A stretch of 64,000 nt of DNA from an uncultured Bacteroidales bacterium (GTDB taxonomy: Bacteria; Bacteroidota; Bacteroidia; Bacteroidales; Paludibacteraceae), in the NCBI GenBank assembly GCA_900319035.1, contig ONMU01000001.1, forward strand, positions 31,659-95,658, read 5' to 3'. Shown piece after piece: positions 24,847 to 32,722 of this stretch. The notes beneath the pieces are model-generated. The model did not search any database. It saw only the letters and a program-made list of their open reading frames with translations, and was not told the origin of the DNA. Position 1 is the stretch's first letter; the number at the start of each line of letters is the position of its first letter. The position numbers and the translations under genes were made by a program.

Positions 24847-26045
24847 GATCTTTTGGATTTAAAAAATTCTTGTATTAAGGACCGGCATTCGTCTTCGAGG
24901 ACGCCGGAAGTGACAGTAGCTTTGGGATGAAAGACCCGTGGTGCGTACGTGGCGTAGCCTCTCTTGGGATCCGGTGCGCCGTACACGATGCGGCTTATCT
25001 GCGCCCATCCGATAGCACCACCGCACATGGGGCAGGGTTCGACGGTGACGTAGAGGGTTGCGTCCGGCAGATATTTGCCGCCAAGGGTCTGTGCAGCGGC
25101 TGTGATCGCTTGTATCTCGGCGTGCGCGGTAACATCCGAAAGGGTCTCGGTGAGGTTGTGTCCGCGTCCGATGATCTGATTATTGGAGACGATGACGCAT
25201 CCGATGGGGATCTCGTCGGCTTCGAGTGCCTTTTGCGCCTCTATGAGGGCGAGGCGCATGAAGCGCTCATCGGCTTCATTTACCATTTGGTCATTTACCA
25301 TTTTCTCATTTATTGGACCATTTAGCGATTTAGCCATTTGGCAGAAGGATTTGAGTGCTTCGGGATGCGACTCGAAATGGTTGCCAATGACGACGATGTC
25401 CGCACCGGAGTCATAAGCGGCTTTCATCGCTTCGGGCGTACGGATTCCTCCACCGACGATGAGAGTGATAGAGGTGTTTTGTCGCACCGCGCGGATGATG
25501 TCCGGAGAGACGGGCACTTTGGCTCCGGAACCTGCCTCCAGATAGATCGCTTTCTTGCCCATCAGTTCGGCTGCTATACAGGTGTCGATGATGGTTTGCA
25601 GGTCGGAAGGGTTGAGGGGTTTGGTTCCCGTTACGCGCATGGTGGAGGTCTCTACTCCACCGTCGATGAGGATATAAGCCGTGGGGATCACCTCGACCGA
25701 TGAGTTATGAATACGCCGCGCAGAGCGAATCTGCTGAGTAACAAGATATTCGGGGTTGTCTCCGGAAAGCAAAGAGAGGTAAAGGATAGCGTCCGCTTCG
25801 GGCGTAAACTGTGCGGCGTTGCCGGGGAAGAGGATGATGGGCGGACGCCCATCTTGACCGGCTTCGCCTGACAGACTTAGTTTCTCTTTGAGGGCGCGAA
25901 CGAAAGGCGTAGTGTCACCGCCGGTGGAGCCACCGACGAAGATGTAGTCGGGGCAACAATCCGCTGAGAGCGGAAGGGCGGAGAGATCGGCTTTCTCGGG
26001 ATCGAGGAGAAGCGCAAGGGCTCTATGTTTATTGACGATTGACAA
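24843..26045 (-). CDS. Fusion: GGGP synthase (PcrB/GGGPS family) + tRNA adenosine deaminase TadA
   Basis: One 400-residue frame joins two enzymes normally made separately. Residues 1-237 are a geranylgeranylglyceryl phosphate synthase-like prenyltransferase: LLDPEKAD (13-20), DYIFVGGST, then YLEAGSGA and IVGGGIRTPEAM near the C-terminal end of the barrel. Residues 258-400 are TadA, which makes inosine at the tRNA wobble position: HAEIQA (catalytic Glu310) and PCPMCGGAI (zinc Cys338, Cys341). Residues 238-257 between them are translated CATTTACC repeat words. In-frame ATG codons in the linker (for example codon 254, near 25286) could also start TadA alone. The 21-bp element at 25856-25876 encodes part of the synthase domain. 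The first codons lie in another repeat array shared with the end of gldD. Confidence 0.88.
   Translation of the reverse strand: MSIVNKHRALALLLDPEKADLSALPLSADCCPDYIFVGGSTGGDTTPFVRALKEKLSLSGEAGQDGRPPIILFPGNAAQFTPEADAILYLSLLSGDNPEYLVTQQIRSARRIHNSSVEVIPTAYILIDGGVETSTMRVTGTKPLNPSDLQTIIDTCIAAELMGKKAIYLEAGSGAKVPVSPDIIRAVRQNTSITLIVGGGIRTPEAMKAAYDSGADIVVIGNHFESHPEALKSFCQMAKSLNGPINEKMVNDQMVNEADERFMRLALIEAQKALEADEIPIGCVIVSNNQIIGRGHNLTETLSDVTAHAEIQAITAAAQTLGGKYLPDATLYVTVEPCPMCGGAIGWAQISRIVYGAPDPKRGYATYAPRVFHPKATVTSGVLEDECRSLIQEFFKSKRS
25277..25340. repeat. Short-word repeat array acting as the fusion linker
   Basis: Seven words (CATTTACC, ATTTGGT, CATTTTCT and similar) lying exactly between the two enzyme domains and translated without a stop. 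It is nearly the same array as 24787-24846. Confidence 0.85.
25856..25876. repeat. 21-bp dispersed element, copy 1
   Basis: Identical to 40440-40460. Read on the minus strand it gives LSGEAG in the GGGP synthase domain. Core sequence GGCTTCGCCTGACAGAC. Confidence 0.75.
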
Positions 26046-26110
26046 ATTTACGATGTACGATTTATTGACGATTTATATTATTGACGATTTATATTATTGA
26101 CGATTTATTT
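26031..26110. repeat. Repeat array (TTGACGATTTATATTA, 16-base unit)
   Basis: Three copies of a 16-base unit plus shorter TTGACGATT and TTACGATG words, spanning the gap between gldD and the fusion gene. It includes the gldD stop and the first codons of the fusion gene. Confidence 0.85.
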
Positions 26111-26671
26111 CCATTTAAAGGTCTCTACCATTTTGACGATATCCGTGCGGAGATAGTTATATACAGGCGCTAAGGAATCAGCATTCGGACGACAGTTACA
26201 ATAGACCGAAGCACGGAAGAAATGATGCGTGGAATCGGTAATAAAGAACTGACAGGAGGACGCCGTATTTCCCTCTAAATCAAATAGTAAGCCATATACT
26301 TTTGCTTCGGGATGCGCGTATTCTCGTTCGGGTATCGCATTCGCAAAAGAGGCGTTGCGATAGACAAACTCAAGGGCATCTTCGGTGAGCTCGCGAAGGT
26401 TATTACGAACAGGTTTGTAGGAGCAATGGATAGTAGCATCCAACGCCGGATAATAGATATTGATCCAATAGGGTTCATCGGTTCTCTCTTTCACCTGCGC
26501 ATTGCACGACAGATCGAACGTATAGGGATAGTGCGGATAGTTCGCCTCAAAAGGCAGATATGCTGTATCCGGCATTGAGATACGATAATAGCCATACGGT
26601 TTGGGAGCACCGACTCTGTTAGAGCAAGCACACCACCCAATTATTATGCAAAAAAATATCAATTTGCGCAT
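26105..26671 (-). CDS. gldD: Gliding-motility lipoprotein GldD
   Basis: Outer- or inner-membrane lipoprotein of 188 residues. GldD is needed for gliding and linked to type IX secretion in Flavobacterium; in non-gliding Bacteroidales its role is unclear. Seen: a lipoprotein signal (lipobox GWCAC), the family entry KPYGYYRISMPD, and a C-terminal FFRASVYCNCRPNADSLAPV region followed by VKMVETFKW. I start at 26671 because the TACCTTTG box at 26691-26698 lies inside any longer frame. Its presence fits with the tailed secreted proteins in this window. Confidence 0.85.
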   Translation of the reverse strand: MRKLIFFCIIIGWCACSNRVGAPKPYGYYRISMPDTAYLPFEANYPHYPYTFDLSCNAQVKERTDEPYWINIYYPALDATIHCSYKPVRNNLRELTEDALEFVYRNASFANAIPEREYAHPEAKVYGLLFDLEGNTASSCQFFITDSTHHFFRASVYCNCRPNADSLAPVYNYLRTDIVKMVETFKWK

Positions 26672-26690
26672 TTTACACCAAATTAGGGTA

Positions 26691-26698
26691 CAAAGGTA
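26691..26698 (-). promoter_or_regulatory. -7 box of the gldD promoter
   Basis: TACCTTTG (complement of 26691-26698). The place where the -33 TTG should be is taken by GTTGAAA repeat words. Confidence 0.6.
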
Positions 26699-26707
26699 CA
26701 AAAAAAA

Positions 26708-26737
26708 GTTGAAAGTTGAAAGTTGAAAGTTGAAAGA
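26708..26737. repeat. Short-word repeat array (GTTGAAA) upstream of gldD
   Basis: Four exact copies of the 7-base word GTTGAAA, starting in the -33 region of the gldD promoter. Confidence 0.85.
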
Positions 26738-26790
26738 TTTCACTTTTTTGCATAAAAATGCACTTTTTTATAAAAAAAGTACGTGCGCGC

Positions 26791-26821
26791 TTGTGTATAT
26801 GAAAAAAAAGTTGTAACTTTG
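26791..26821 (+). promoter_or_regulatory. Promoter of the mannose-1-phosphate guanylyltransferase gene
   Basis: TTG (26791-26793), 20-base spacer, TAACTTTG (26814-26821). Confidence 0.8.
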
Positions 26822-26888
26822 TGCGCTTTTAGAGAACGAGTGTTCTGAAACAAGGAATAAAACCATAAAAAACACACCCAATATTATT

Positions 26889-28118
26889 ATGACAAAAAAA
26901 GAAAATAACTATTGTGTAATCATGGCTGGCGGCATAGGAAGCCGTTTCTGGCCGTTCAGCCGAGAAGAAAAACCGAAACAGTTCTTGGACTTTTTCGGCA
27001 CAGGTAAGAGTTTATTGCAGATGACGGTGGATCGTTTTCGTCCCATCGTTCCTATCGAGAATATGTTCATTGTGACGAACGTAGCATACAAGCAGATCAT
27101 CATGGAGCAGATACCGGATTTGGCAGAAGTGCAGATCTTATGCGAACCGGCAAGAAGAAACACGGCTCCGTGTATTGCTTACGCAACGGCACATATCCGT
27201 GCGTTGTGTTTGCAGAAAGCCTATAAATGGACGAAGGACGAATGTACGATGTACGAAGGATATACGAAGGAAGGTAGCTTGAAAGGAAACAAGGATCTTC
27301 CGAAGTATCAGGATATCGATTGGAGCAAGCCGGAGATGCAGGCGAATATCGTAGTAGCAGCAAGTGACCATTTGATTTTGGAGGAAGAGAAATTCCGTGA
27401 CACTATCTGCAAAGCGTTTGATTTCGTAAGCCAAAACAAGGCGATTGCTACTTTGGGCATGCAGCCGACAAGACCGGAGACAGGATATGGATATATTCAG
27501 TATCTTAATGTACAAGGGGACAATGTACAATGTACAAAGGGGATTTATCCGGTGAAGACGTTTACGGAGAAGCCGAATTTGGAGATGGCGAAAGTATTCT
27601 TGGAGAGCGGTGATTTTCTGTGGAACTCGGGTATCTTCATTTGGAACTTACAGACCATCAGTGAGGCATTCCGTTATTTGCTCCCGGAAGTAGCAGACCG
27701 TTTCCGTGAAGGCGAGTTGCTGATGGGCACAGAGAAAGAGGAAGCGTTCATCGAAGAGATCTTCCCGAAATGTCCGAATATCTCGATTGACTACGGCATC
27801 ATGGAGAAAGCGGAGAACGTGTTCGTGCTGCCGAGCAGTTTCGGATGGAGCGATTTGGGCACTTGGGGCAGTTTGTATGAGTTGAGCGAGAAAGACGAGG
27901 CAGGCAATGTGAGCCTGCACAGCGAGGCTCTGTTCTACGAGGCAAACGGTAATGTGGTGACCTTGGAGCCGGGTAAGTTAGCGGTAGTACAAGGTGTGGA
28001 CGACATGATCATCGCTGAGCAGAAAGGTGTGCTGTTGGTTTGCAAGAAAGCCGAGGAGCAGCGCATCAAACAGTTTGTGGCAGATGCCAAAGACAAATTT
28101 GCTGGACAATTTAATTAA
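26889..28118 (+). CDS. manC: Mannose-1-phosphate guanylyltransferase
   Basis: Makes GDP-mannose from mannose-1-phosphate and GTP, for surface polysaccharides and fucose supply. Seen: the nucleotide-binding MAGGIGSRFWPFSREEKPKQ (14-33), the ASDHLI block, GYIQY, VKTFTEKPN and the NSGIFIW motif. The 409 residues are about 40-50 longer than typical single-domain family members. The excess is an inserted, charged region of residues 110-148, which includes TGTACGA-type repeat words (115-133), and a second short insert at 207-219. It lacks the isomerase domain of bifunctional ManC. The gene heads a plus-strand run into the glycogen genes. Confidence 0.92.
   Translation: MTKKENNYCVIMAGGIGSRFWPFSREEKPKQFLDFFGTGKSLLQMTVDRFRPIVPIENMFIVTNVAYKQIIMEQIPDLAEVQILCEPARRNTAPCIAYATAHIRALCLQKAYKWTKDECTMYEGYTKEGSLKGNKDLPKYQDIDWSKPEMQANIVVAASDHLILEEEKFRDTICKAFDFVSQNKAIATLGMQPTRPETGYGYIQYLNVQGDNVQCTKGIYPVKTFTEKPNLEMAKVFLESGDFLWNSGIFIWNLQTISEAFRYLLPEVADRFREGELLMGTEKEEAFIEEIFPKCPNISIDYGIMEKAENVFVLPSSFGWSDLGTWGSLYELSEKDEAGNVSLHSEALFYEANGNVVTLEPGKLAVVQGVDDMIIAEQKGVLLVCKKAEEQRIKQFVADAKDKFAGQFN
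27231..27285. repeat. In-frame short-word repeat (GTACGA / GACGAAGG) in manC
   Basis: GACGAAGG and TGTACGA words in alternation, encoding residues 115-133 within an insertion of the enzyme. Confidence 0.7.
27508..27545. repeat. In-frame short-word repeat (ATGTACAA) in manC
   Basis: Three copies of ATGTACAA words encoding NVQGDNVQCTKG, between two conserved enzyme motifs. Confidence 0.75.
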
Positions 28119-28150
28119 AAATAATCTTACTTAATACTTAATCAAACATC

Positions 28151-30115
28151 ATGAGTTATCTTAATTTTGACAAGACAGTGCTTGTTAATCTGGAGCGATC
28201 GCTTCAGAAAGAGATGATTCGAACGAACCGTGCAGGCGTGTACAACTCGACCACGTTGGTTGACTGTAACACGCGTAAGTACCACGGTCAGTTGGTGATG
28301 CCGTTGCCTCATATCAGCGACGACAACTATGTGTTGCTCAGTTCGCTGGACGAGACGGTGATCCAACATGGCGCGGAGTTCAACTTAGGTCTGCACGAGT
28401 ATGACGAGAACCATTTCAGTCCGAACGGACACAAGTACATCCGTGAGTTCGATTGCGAGTTGATCTCGCGCACAACGTACCGTGTCGGCGCTGTGGTACT
28501 ACAGAAAGAGCGCATGTTGGTTAGTTTCGAGCCTCGCGTGCTGATCCGCTACACGTTATTAGAGAGCGGCAGTCCGACGACTCTTCGTTTCCGTCCGTTC
28601 CTGGCATTCCGCAGCGTGAACGAGTTGACGCACGAGAACCCGTTAGCGAACGCGAACATGGAGGATTGTGAGAACGGTCGTTACAACCGCATGTATCCGG
28701 GTTTCCCGAATCTGTACATGCAGTTCAGCAAGGCGGTAGAGTACCACCATGACCCACAATGGTACAAAGACATCGAGTACCGCAAGGAGCGTGAGCGTGG
28801 TTATGCCCACAAGGAGGACTTGCTCGTACCGGGTTATTTCGAGTTGCCGATGAAGAAAGGCGAGAGTATCATCTTCGCAGCCGGCGTAACGGAAGTGAAG
28901 ACCGATACGCTGAAGGCGACTTGGAAGAAAGAGTTGGTACGTCGAATCCGTCGTGAAGACATGTTCTCCACGCTGAAGAACAGCGCAAGCCAGTTCTACA
29001 AACGCGAGGATGACAAGTGCTATCTGCTTGCCGGTTTCCCGTGGTTCAAGGCAGATGCGCGTTCGACTTTCTTCTCGGTAGCCAGCTGTACGCTGGATAT
29101 CGATCGTCCGGAGTACTGGGATGCTATCATCAACAAGACGGCTGTTGGAGAGATCTTGAACTTCATGAACGGTCGTGGTAACGAGAACAAGATGACGGGC
29201 ATGGACGAGCCGGATGTACTGCTTTGGTTCATTCGCGCATGTCAGAAATATGCCCATAAATATACCGTTCGTGAGGCAGCGGATTTATATGGTCAGCTCT
29301 GTCAGGATATCATCGTATGGTATCGCAAGCAGAACCATCCGCGTGCCAAACTGCATCAGAACGGTCTGCTTTGGGTAGAGGGTACTCAACGTCCGGCTAC
29401 ATGGATGAACGCTACCAACTGCGGATGGCCGATAGTACCGCGTACAGGCTACGTGGTAGAGATCAACGCATTGTGGTACAACGCCATGCGTTTCACGGCA
29501 GAGATGCTTCGTGAGATGGGCAAAGAGACGAGTGCCGACCTGATGGAGTATCAAGCAGAGATCACCAAGGATGCGTTTGTGAAGACGTTCTGGAATGGTC
29601 TGTATCTGAACGATTATGTCATTGACGGTTATGCCGACAGAGAGGTACGTCCGAACATGATCTGGGCAGCGGGTCTGCCGTACAGTCCGCTGGATAAGAA
29701 ACAGCAGAAAGCAGTAGTGGATATCTGCACGAAAGAGCTGTTGACGCCGAAAGGTCTGCGCAGTCTGAGTCCGAAGAGCGGTTTATATCATCCGTACTAC
29801 GGCAGCAACGTGCAAGAACGTGAACGTGCGTTGTACAACGGTATCGTTTGGCCGTCCACCATCACCGCTTACTCGCGCGCATATATGAACATATACAAAT
29901 ACAGCGGCGCAAGCTTCATGGAACGTCTGTTGGTCGGTTTCGAAGCCGAGATGGACGAGCTGTGTATCGGTACGCTGAATGAGTTCTACGAGCCAAACCC
30001 GCCTTACAGAGGACGCGGCGGCATGAGTAGCGCACCGAGCGTAGCAGCTGTCATCAGTCTGTTAGATACACTGAAGAAGTATCAGAATTCAGAAGAAAAG
30101 GAGGCACAACAATGA
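28151..30115 (+). CDS. Glycogen debranching enzyme (amylo-alpha-1,6-glucosidase)
   Basis: Hydrolyses alpha-1,6 branch points of glycogen, 654 residues, cytoplasmic. Seen: the N-terminal GDE domain (NRAGVYNSTTLVDCNTRKYH, 25-44) and the C-terminal (alpha/alpha)6 barrel with LLWFIRACQKYAHKY, LLWVEGTQRPATWMNA and PYYGSNVQERERALYNGIVW. Its stop overlaps the start of the GT4 gene by four bases (ATGA), and a GH57 gene follows. This is the known bacteroidete glycogen arrangement, so the three act together in glycogen turnover. Confidence 0.92.
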   Translation: MSYLNFDKTVLVNLERSLQKEMIRTNRAGVYNSTTLVDCNTRKYHGQLVMPLPHISDDNYVLLSSLDETVIQHGAEFNLGLHEYDENHFSPNGHKYIREFDCELISRTTYRVGAVVLQKERMLVSFEPRVLIRYTLLESGSPTTLRFRPFLAFRSVNELTHENPLANANMEDCENGRYNRMYPGFPNLYMQFSKAVEYHHDPQWYKDIEYRKERERGYAHKEDLLVPGYFELPMKKGESIIFAAGVTEVKTDTLKATWKKELVRRIRREDMFSTLKNSASQFYKREDDKCYLLAGFPWFKADARSTFFSVASCTLDIDRPEYWDAIINKTAVGEILNFMNGRGNENKMTGMDEPDVLLWFIRACQKYAHKYTVREAADLYGQLCQDIIVWYRKQNHPRAKLHQNGLLWVEGTQRPATWMNATNCGWPIVPRTGYVVEINALWYNAMRFTAEMLREMGKETSADLMEYQAEITKDAFVKTFWNGLYLNDYVIDGYADREVRPNMIWAAGLPYSPLDKKQQKAVVDICTKELLTPKGLRSLSPKSGLYHPYYGSNVQERERALYNGIVWPSTITAYSRAYMNIYKYSGASFMERLLVGFEAEMDELCIGTLNEFYEPNPPYRGRGGMSSAPSVAAVISLLDTLKKYQNSEEKEAQQ

Positions 30116-31374
30116 AAGCGTTAATGTTCGGTTGGGAGTTTCCCCCTCATATCTTAGGCGGTTTAGGAACAGCCAGCTATGGTCTGACCCGTGGCATGGC
30201 TCAACAGCCAGACATGGAGATCACCTTCGTCATTCCCAAACCATGGGGCGACGAGGATCAGTCTTTCCTGCGTATCATTGGCGCCAACAGCGTGCCGGTC
30301 GTTTGGAAAGATGTAGATTACAACTACGTTAAACAGCGCATGGAAGGCAGGATGAGTCCTGAGGACTACTACCGTTTCCGTGACGGTATCCGCTATGACT
30401 ACCGCCGCATCGGCACAGACGACCTCGGTTGCATCGGTTTCTCGGGTCGCTATCCCGATAACTTGATCGAAGAGATCAGTAACTACGAGGCTGTAGCATC
30501 CGTGTTGGCGCACACCTTGGATTTCGATATCATCCACAGCCATGATTGGTTGACGTATCCTGCGGGCGTCTTCGCCAAGCAGATCAGCGGCAAGCCACTG
30601 GTGATACACGTACACGCTACGGATTTCGACAGAAGTCGCGGTAACGTCAATCCGACGGTTTTCTCGATTGAGAAACGCGGCATGGAGATGGCGGATCACA
30701 TCATGTGCGTAAGTAACCTGACGCGTAACACGGTCATTGAGAAATACGGCATTGACCCGCGTAAGGTAAGCACCGTACACAATGCCGTAGAGCCGTTGGC
30801 TCATCCGGAAGAGTTCACCAAGCCTGAGCGCAAAGACAAACTCGTCACTTTCTTGGGTCGTATCACGATGCAGAAAGGACCGGAGTATTTCGTAGAGGCA
30901 GCGGCACGCGTGTTGAGCAAGACCAACGGCGTACGCTTCGTCATGGCGGGTAGCGGCGACAAGATGGCAGAGATGATTGATCTCGTAGCCAAACGCGGTA
31001 TCGCCGATAAGTTCCACTTCCCGGGCTTCATGCGCGGCAAGCAGGTACAAGAGATGCTCGCTATGAGTGATGTCTATATCATGCCGAGTGTGAGTGAGCC
31101 GTTCGGTATCAGTCCGTTGGAGGCTATGCAGGTCGGCTGTCCGTCGATCATCTCCCATCAGTCGGGTTGCGCAGAGATTCTCCAGCACGCGATCAAGACC
31201 GATTACTGGGACATCGACGCGATGGCAGATGCTATCTATGCGATCGTCAAGTATCCGGCGCTGTACAAGAGCTTGCATGAACTCGGTATCGCTGAGGTGA
31301 ACAACATCAAGTGGTCCGACGCAGGATTGAAAGTACGCAGGATCTACGACGGGGTGATCAATCATACGTTGTAA
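30112..31374 (+). CDS. GT4 glycosyltransferase, glycogen synthase-like
   Basis: Family 4 glycosyltransferase of 420 residues, probably the glucan chain-elongating enzyme because of its place between the debranching enzyme and GH57 genes. Seen: the N-terminal sugar-nucleotide fold with GWEFPPHILGGLGTASYGL (7-25), FDIIHSHDWLTYPAG, VHATDFDRSRGN, then VTFLGRITMQKGPEYFVEAA and the nucleotide-sugar motif SEPFGISPLEAMQVGCPSI (about 326-344). UDP- or ADP-glucose use cannot be told apart here. Its ATG overlaps the upstream stop (ATGA). Confidence 0.87.
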   Translation: MKALMFGWEFPPHILGGLGTASYGLTRGMAQQPDMEITFVIPKPWGDEDQSFLRIIGANSVPVVWKDVDYNYVKQRMEGRMSPEDYYRFRDGIRYDYRRIGTDDLGCIGFSGRYPDNLIEEISNYEAVASVLAHTLDFDIIHSHDWLTYPAGVFAKQISGKPLVIHVHATDFDRSRGNVNPTVFSIEKRGMEMADHIMCVSNLTRNTVIEKYGIDPRKVSTVHNAVEPLAHPEEFTKPERKDKLVTFLGRITMQKGPEYFVEAAARVLSKTNGVRFVMAGSGDKMAEMIDLVAKRGIADKFHFPGFMRGKQVQEMLAMSDVYIMPSVSEPFGISPLEAMQVGCPSIISHQSGCAEILQHAIKTDYWDIDAMADAIYAIVKYPALYKSLHELGIAEVNNIKWSDAGLKVRRIYDGVINHTL

Positions 31375-31438
31375 TTTACCATTTGGTCATTTACCATTTG
31401 GTCATTTATTTAGTTATTTAACCATTTAGTAATTTATA
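31374..31438. repeat. Short-word repeat array (CATTTACC / ATTTGGT)
   Basis: Eight 7-8 base words between the GT4 and GH57 genes. Same word type as 24787-24846 and 25277-25340, here on the other side relative to the genes. Confidence 0.85.
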
Positions 31439-31443
31439 GAATT

Positions 31444-32721
31444 ATGAAAAATATATGTTTTTGCTTCCAGATGCACAGTCCTTACCGTCTGAAGCGATAT
31501 CGTTTCTTTGAAATCGGTCATGATCATTACTACTACGATGATTTGGCTACGGAGGAACATGTTAACTGGCTTGTACAGACTTCGTATCTGCCGCTTTGCC
31601 AAACCATCCGCGACATGATCAACCTGAGTAAGGGTAAGTTCCATTGCTCTATCAGCATCAGCGGAACGATGATTGAGATGTTCGAGCAGTTCAACCCTGA
31701 GATGATCGACATCCTTAAGGAGTTGGCAGGTACCAAGTGCGTGGAGTTCCTCGCTACTCCGTACAGCTACACTTTGGCATCGGAGTACGACCAAGACGAG
31801 TTCAAGAAACAGCTCAAGCTGCAAGGCGAGTTATTAGAGAGCATCTTCGGGGTAAAAGCTCAGACCGTTTGGAACACCGAGTTGCTGTACACCGACGAGG
31901 AGGCATATAACCTGAACAAGATGGGTTACAAAGTGATGATGACCGAAGGAGCCAAGCATGTGATCAGTTGGAAGAGCCCGAACCGCGTATTCCAGTCGGG
32001 CGGTGCTCCGAAGATGAAAGTGCTGCTGCGTAACACGAACCTGAGCGATGAACTCAGCTTCCATTTCTCGGATCCGAACTGGGCTAATTTCCCGATGGAC
32101 GCAGAGAAATATGCAAACCAGCTTCAGGCTCTGCCGGAAGGTGAGGACATCATCAACATCTGGGTTGGCGCCGAGACATTCGGTATTCGTCAGAACGCCG
32201 GAACCGGTATCTTCGACTTCCTTAAGGCACTGCCGTACTACGCTATGGAGCGCGAGATCGGCTTTATGACACCTTCGGAGGCTGCGAAGAAATTGTCAGC
32301 TGAGGATGTACTGTCGAGCCCGTATCCGTTGACTTGGAGCGGCGAGGCAAAAGACCTGAGCATCTACACCGGTAATGATTTGCAGCAAGAGGCTATCCAT
32401 AAGCTGTTTGCTGTAGCAGAGCGTGTGCATCTTTGCCAAGACAAAGCGCTGAAGACCAACTGGCTGCGTCTGCAGGATGCTAACTACCTGCATAACATGA
32501 ACCACATCGACCAAGGCGAGACACAGTACGAATCGGCTTACGATGCGTTCATCAATTATATGAATATCCTGTCCGACTTCCTGCAGACCGTAGAAGAGCA
32601 GTATCCGACGACCATCGAGAACGAGGAGTTGAACGAACTGCTCAAGACGATCCGCAACCAAGAAGAGGAGATTCAGGAACTTCAGGCTAAACTGAAGAAG
32701 AAAGCGGAGAAGAAAGATTAA
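31444..32721 (+). CDS. Glycoside hydrolase family 57 (alpha-amylase/glucanotransferase-like)
   Basis: Cytoplasmic GH57 enzyme of 425 residues acting on alpha-glucans. Seen: the family start CFCFQMHSPYRLKRYRFFEI (5-24), catalytic nucleophile Glu146 in TVWNTELLY, and the later GAETFGI block. The C-terminal 40 residues form a Glu/Lys-rich coiled coil (EELNELLKTIRNQEEEIQEL and onward). GH57 members include amylases, branching enzymes and 4-alpha-glucanotransferases; the activity here is open. It is the third gene of the glycogen cluster. Confidence 0.9.
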   Translation: MKNICFCFQMHSPYRLKRYRFFEIGHDHYYYDDLATEEHVNWLVQTSYLPLCQTIRDMINLSKGKFHCSISISGTMIEMFEQFNPEMIDILKELAGTKCVEFLATPYSYTLASEYDQDEFKKQLKLQGELLESIFGVKAQTVWNTELLYTDEEAYNLNKMGYKVMMTEGAKHVISWKSPNRVFQSGGAPKMKVLLRNTNLSDELSFHFSDPNWANFPMDAEKYANQLQALPEGEDIINIWVGAETFGIRQNAGTGIFDFLKALPYYAMEREIGFMTPSEAAKKLSAEDVLSSPYPLTWSGEAKDLSIYTGNDLQQEAIHKLFAVAERVHLCQDKALKTNWLRLQDANYLHNMNHIDQGETQYESAYDAFINYMNILSDFLQTVEEQYPTTIENEELNELLKTIRNQEEEIQELQAKLKKKAEKKD

Positions 32722-32722
32722 A

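Noticed and set aside
26671-26743. Longer N-terminus for GldD
   Set aside because: The extra codons are GTTGAAA repeat and promoter sequence; transcription should start inside them.
30163-31365. 400-codon open frame opposite the GT4 gene
   Set aside because: Antisense shadow; the GT4 motifs are clear on the plus strand.
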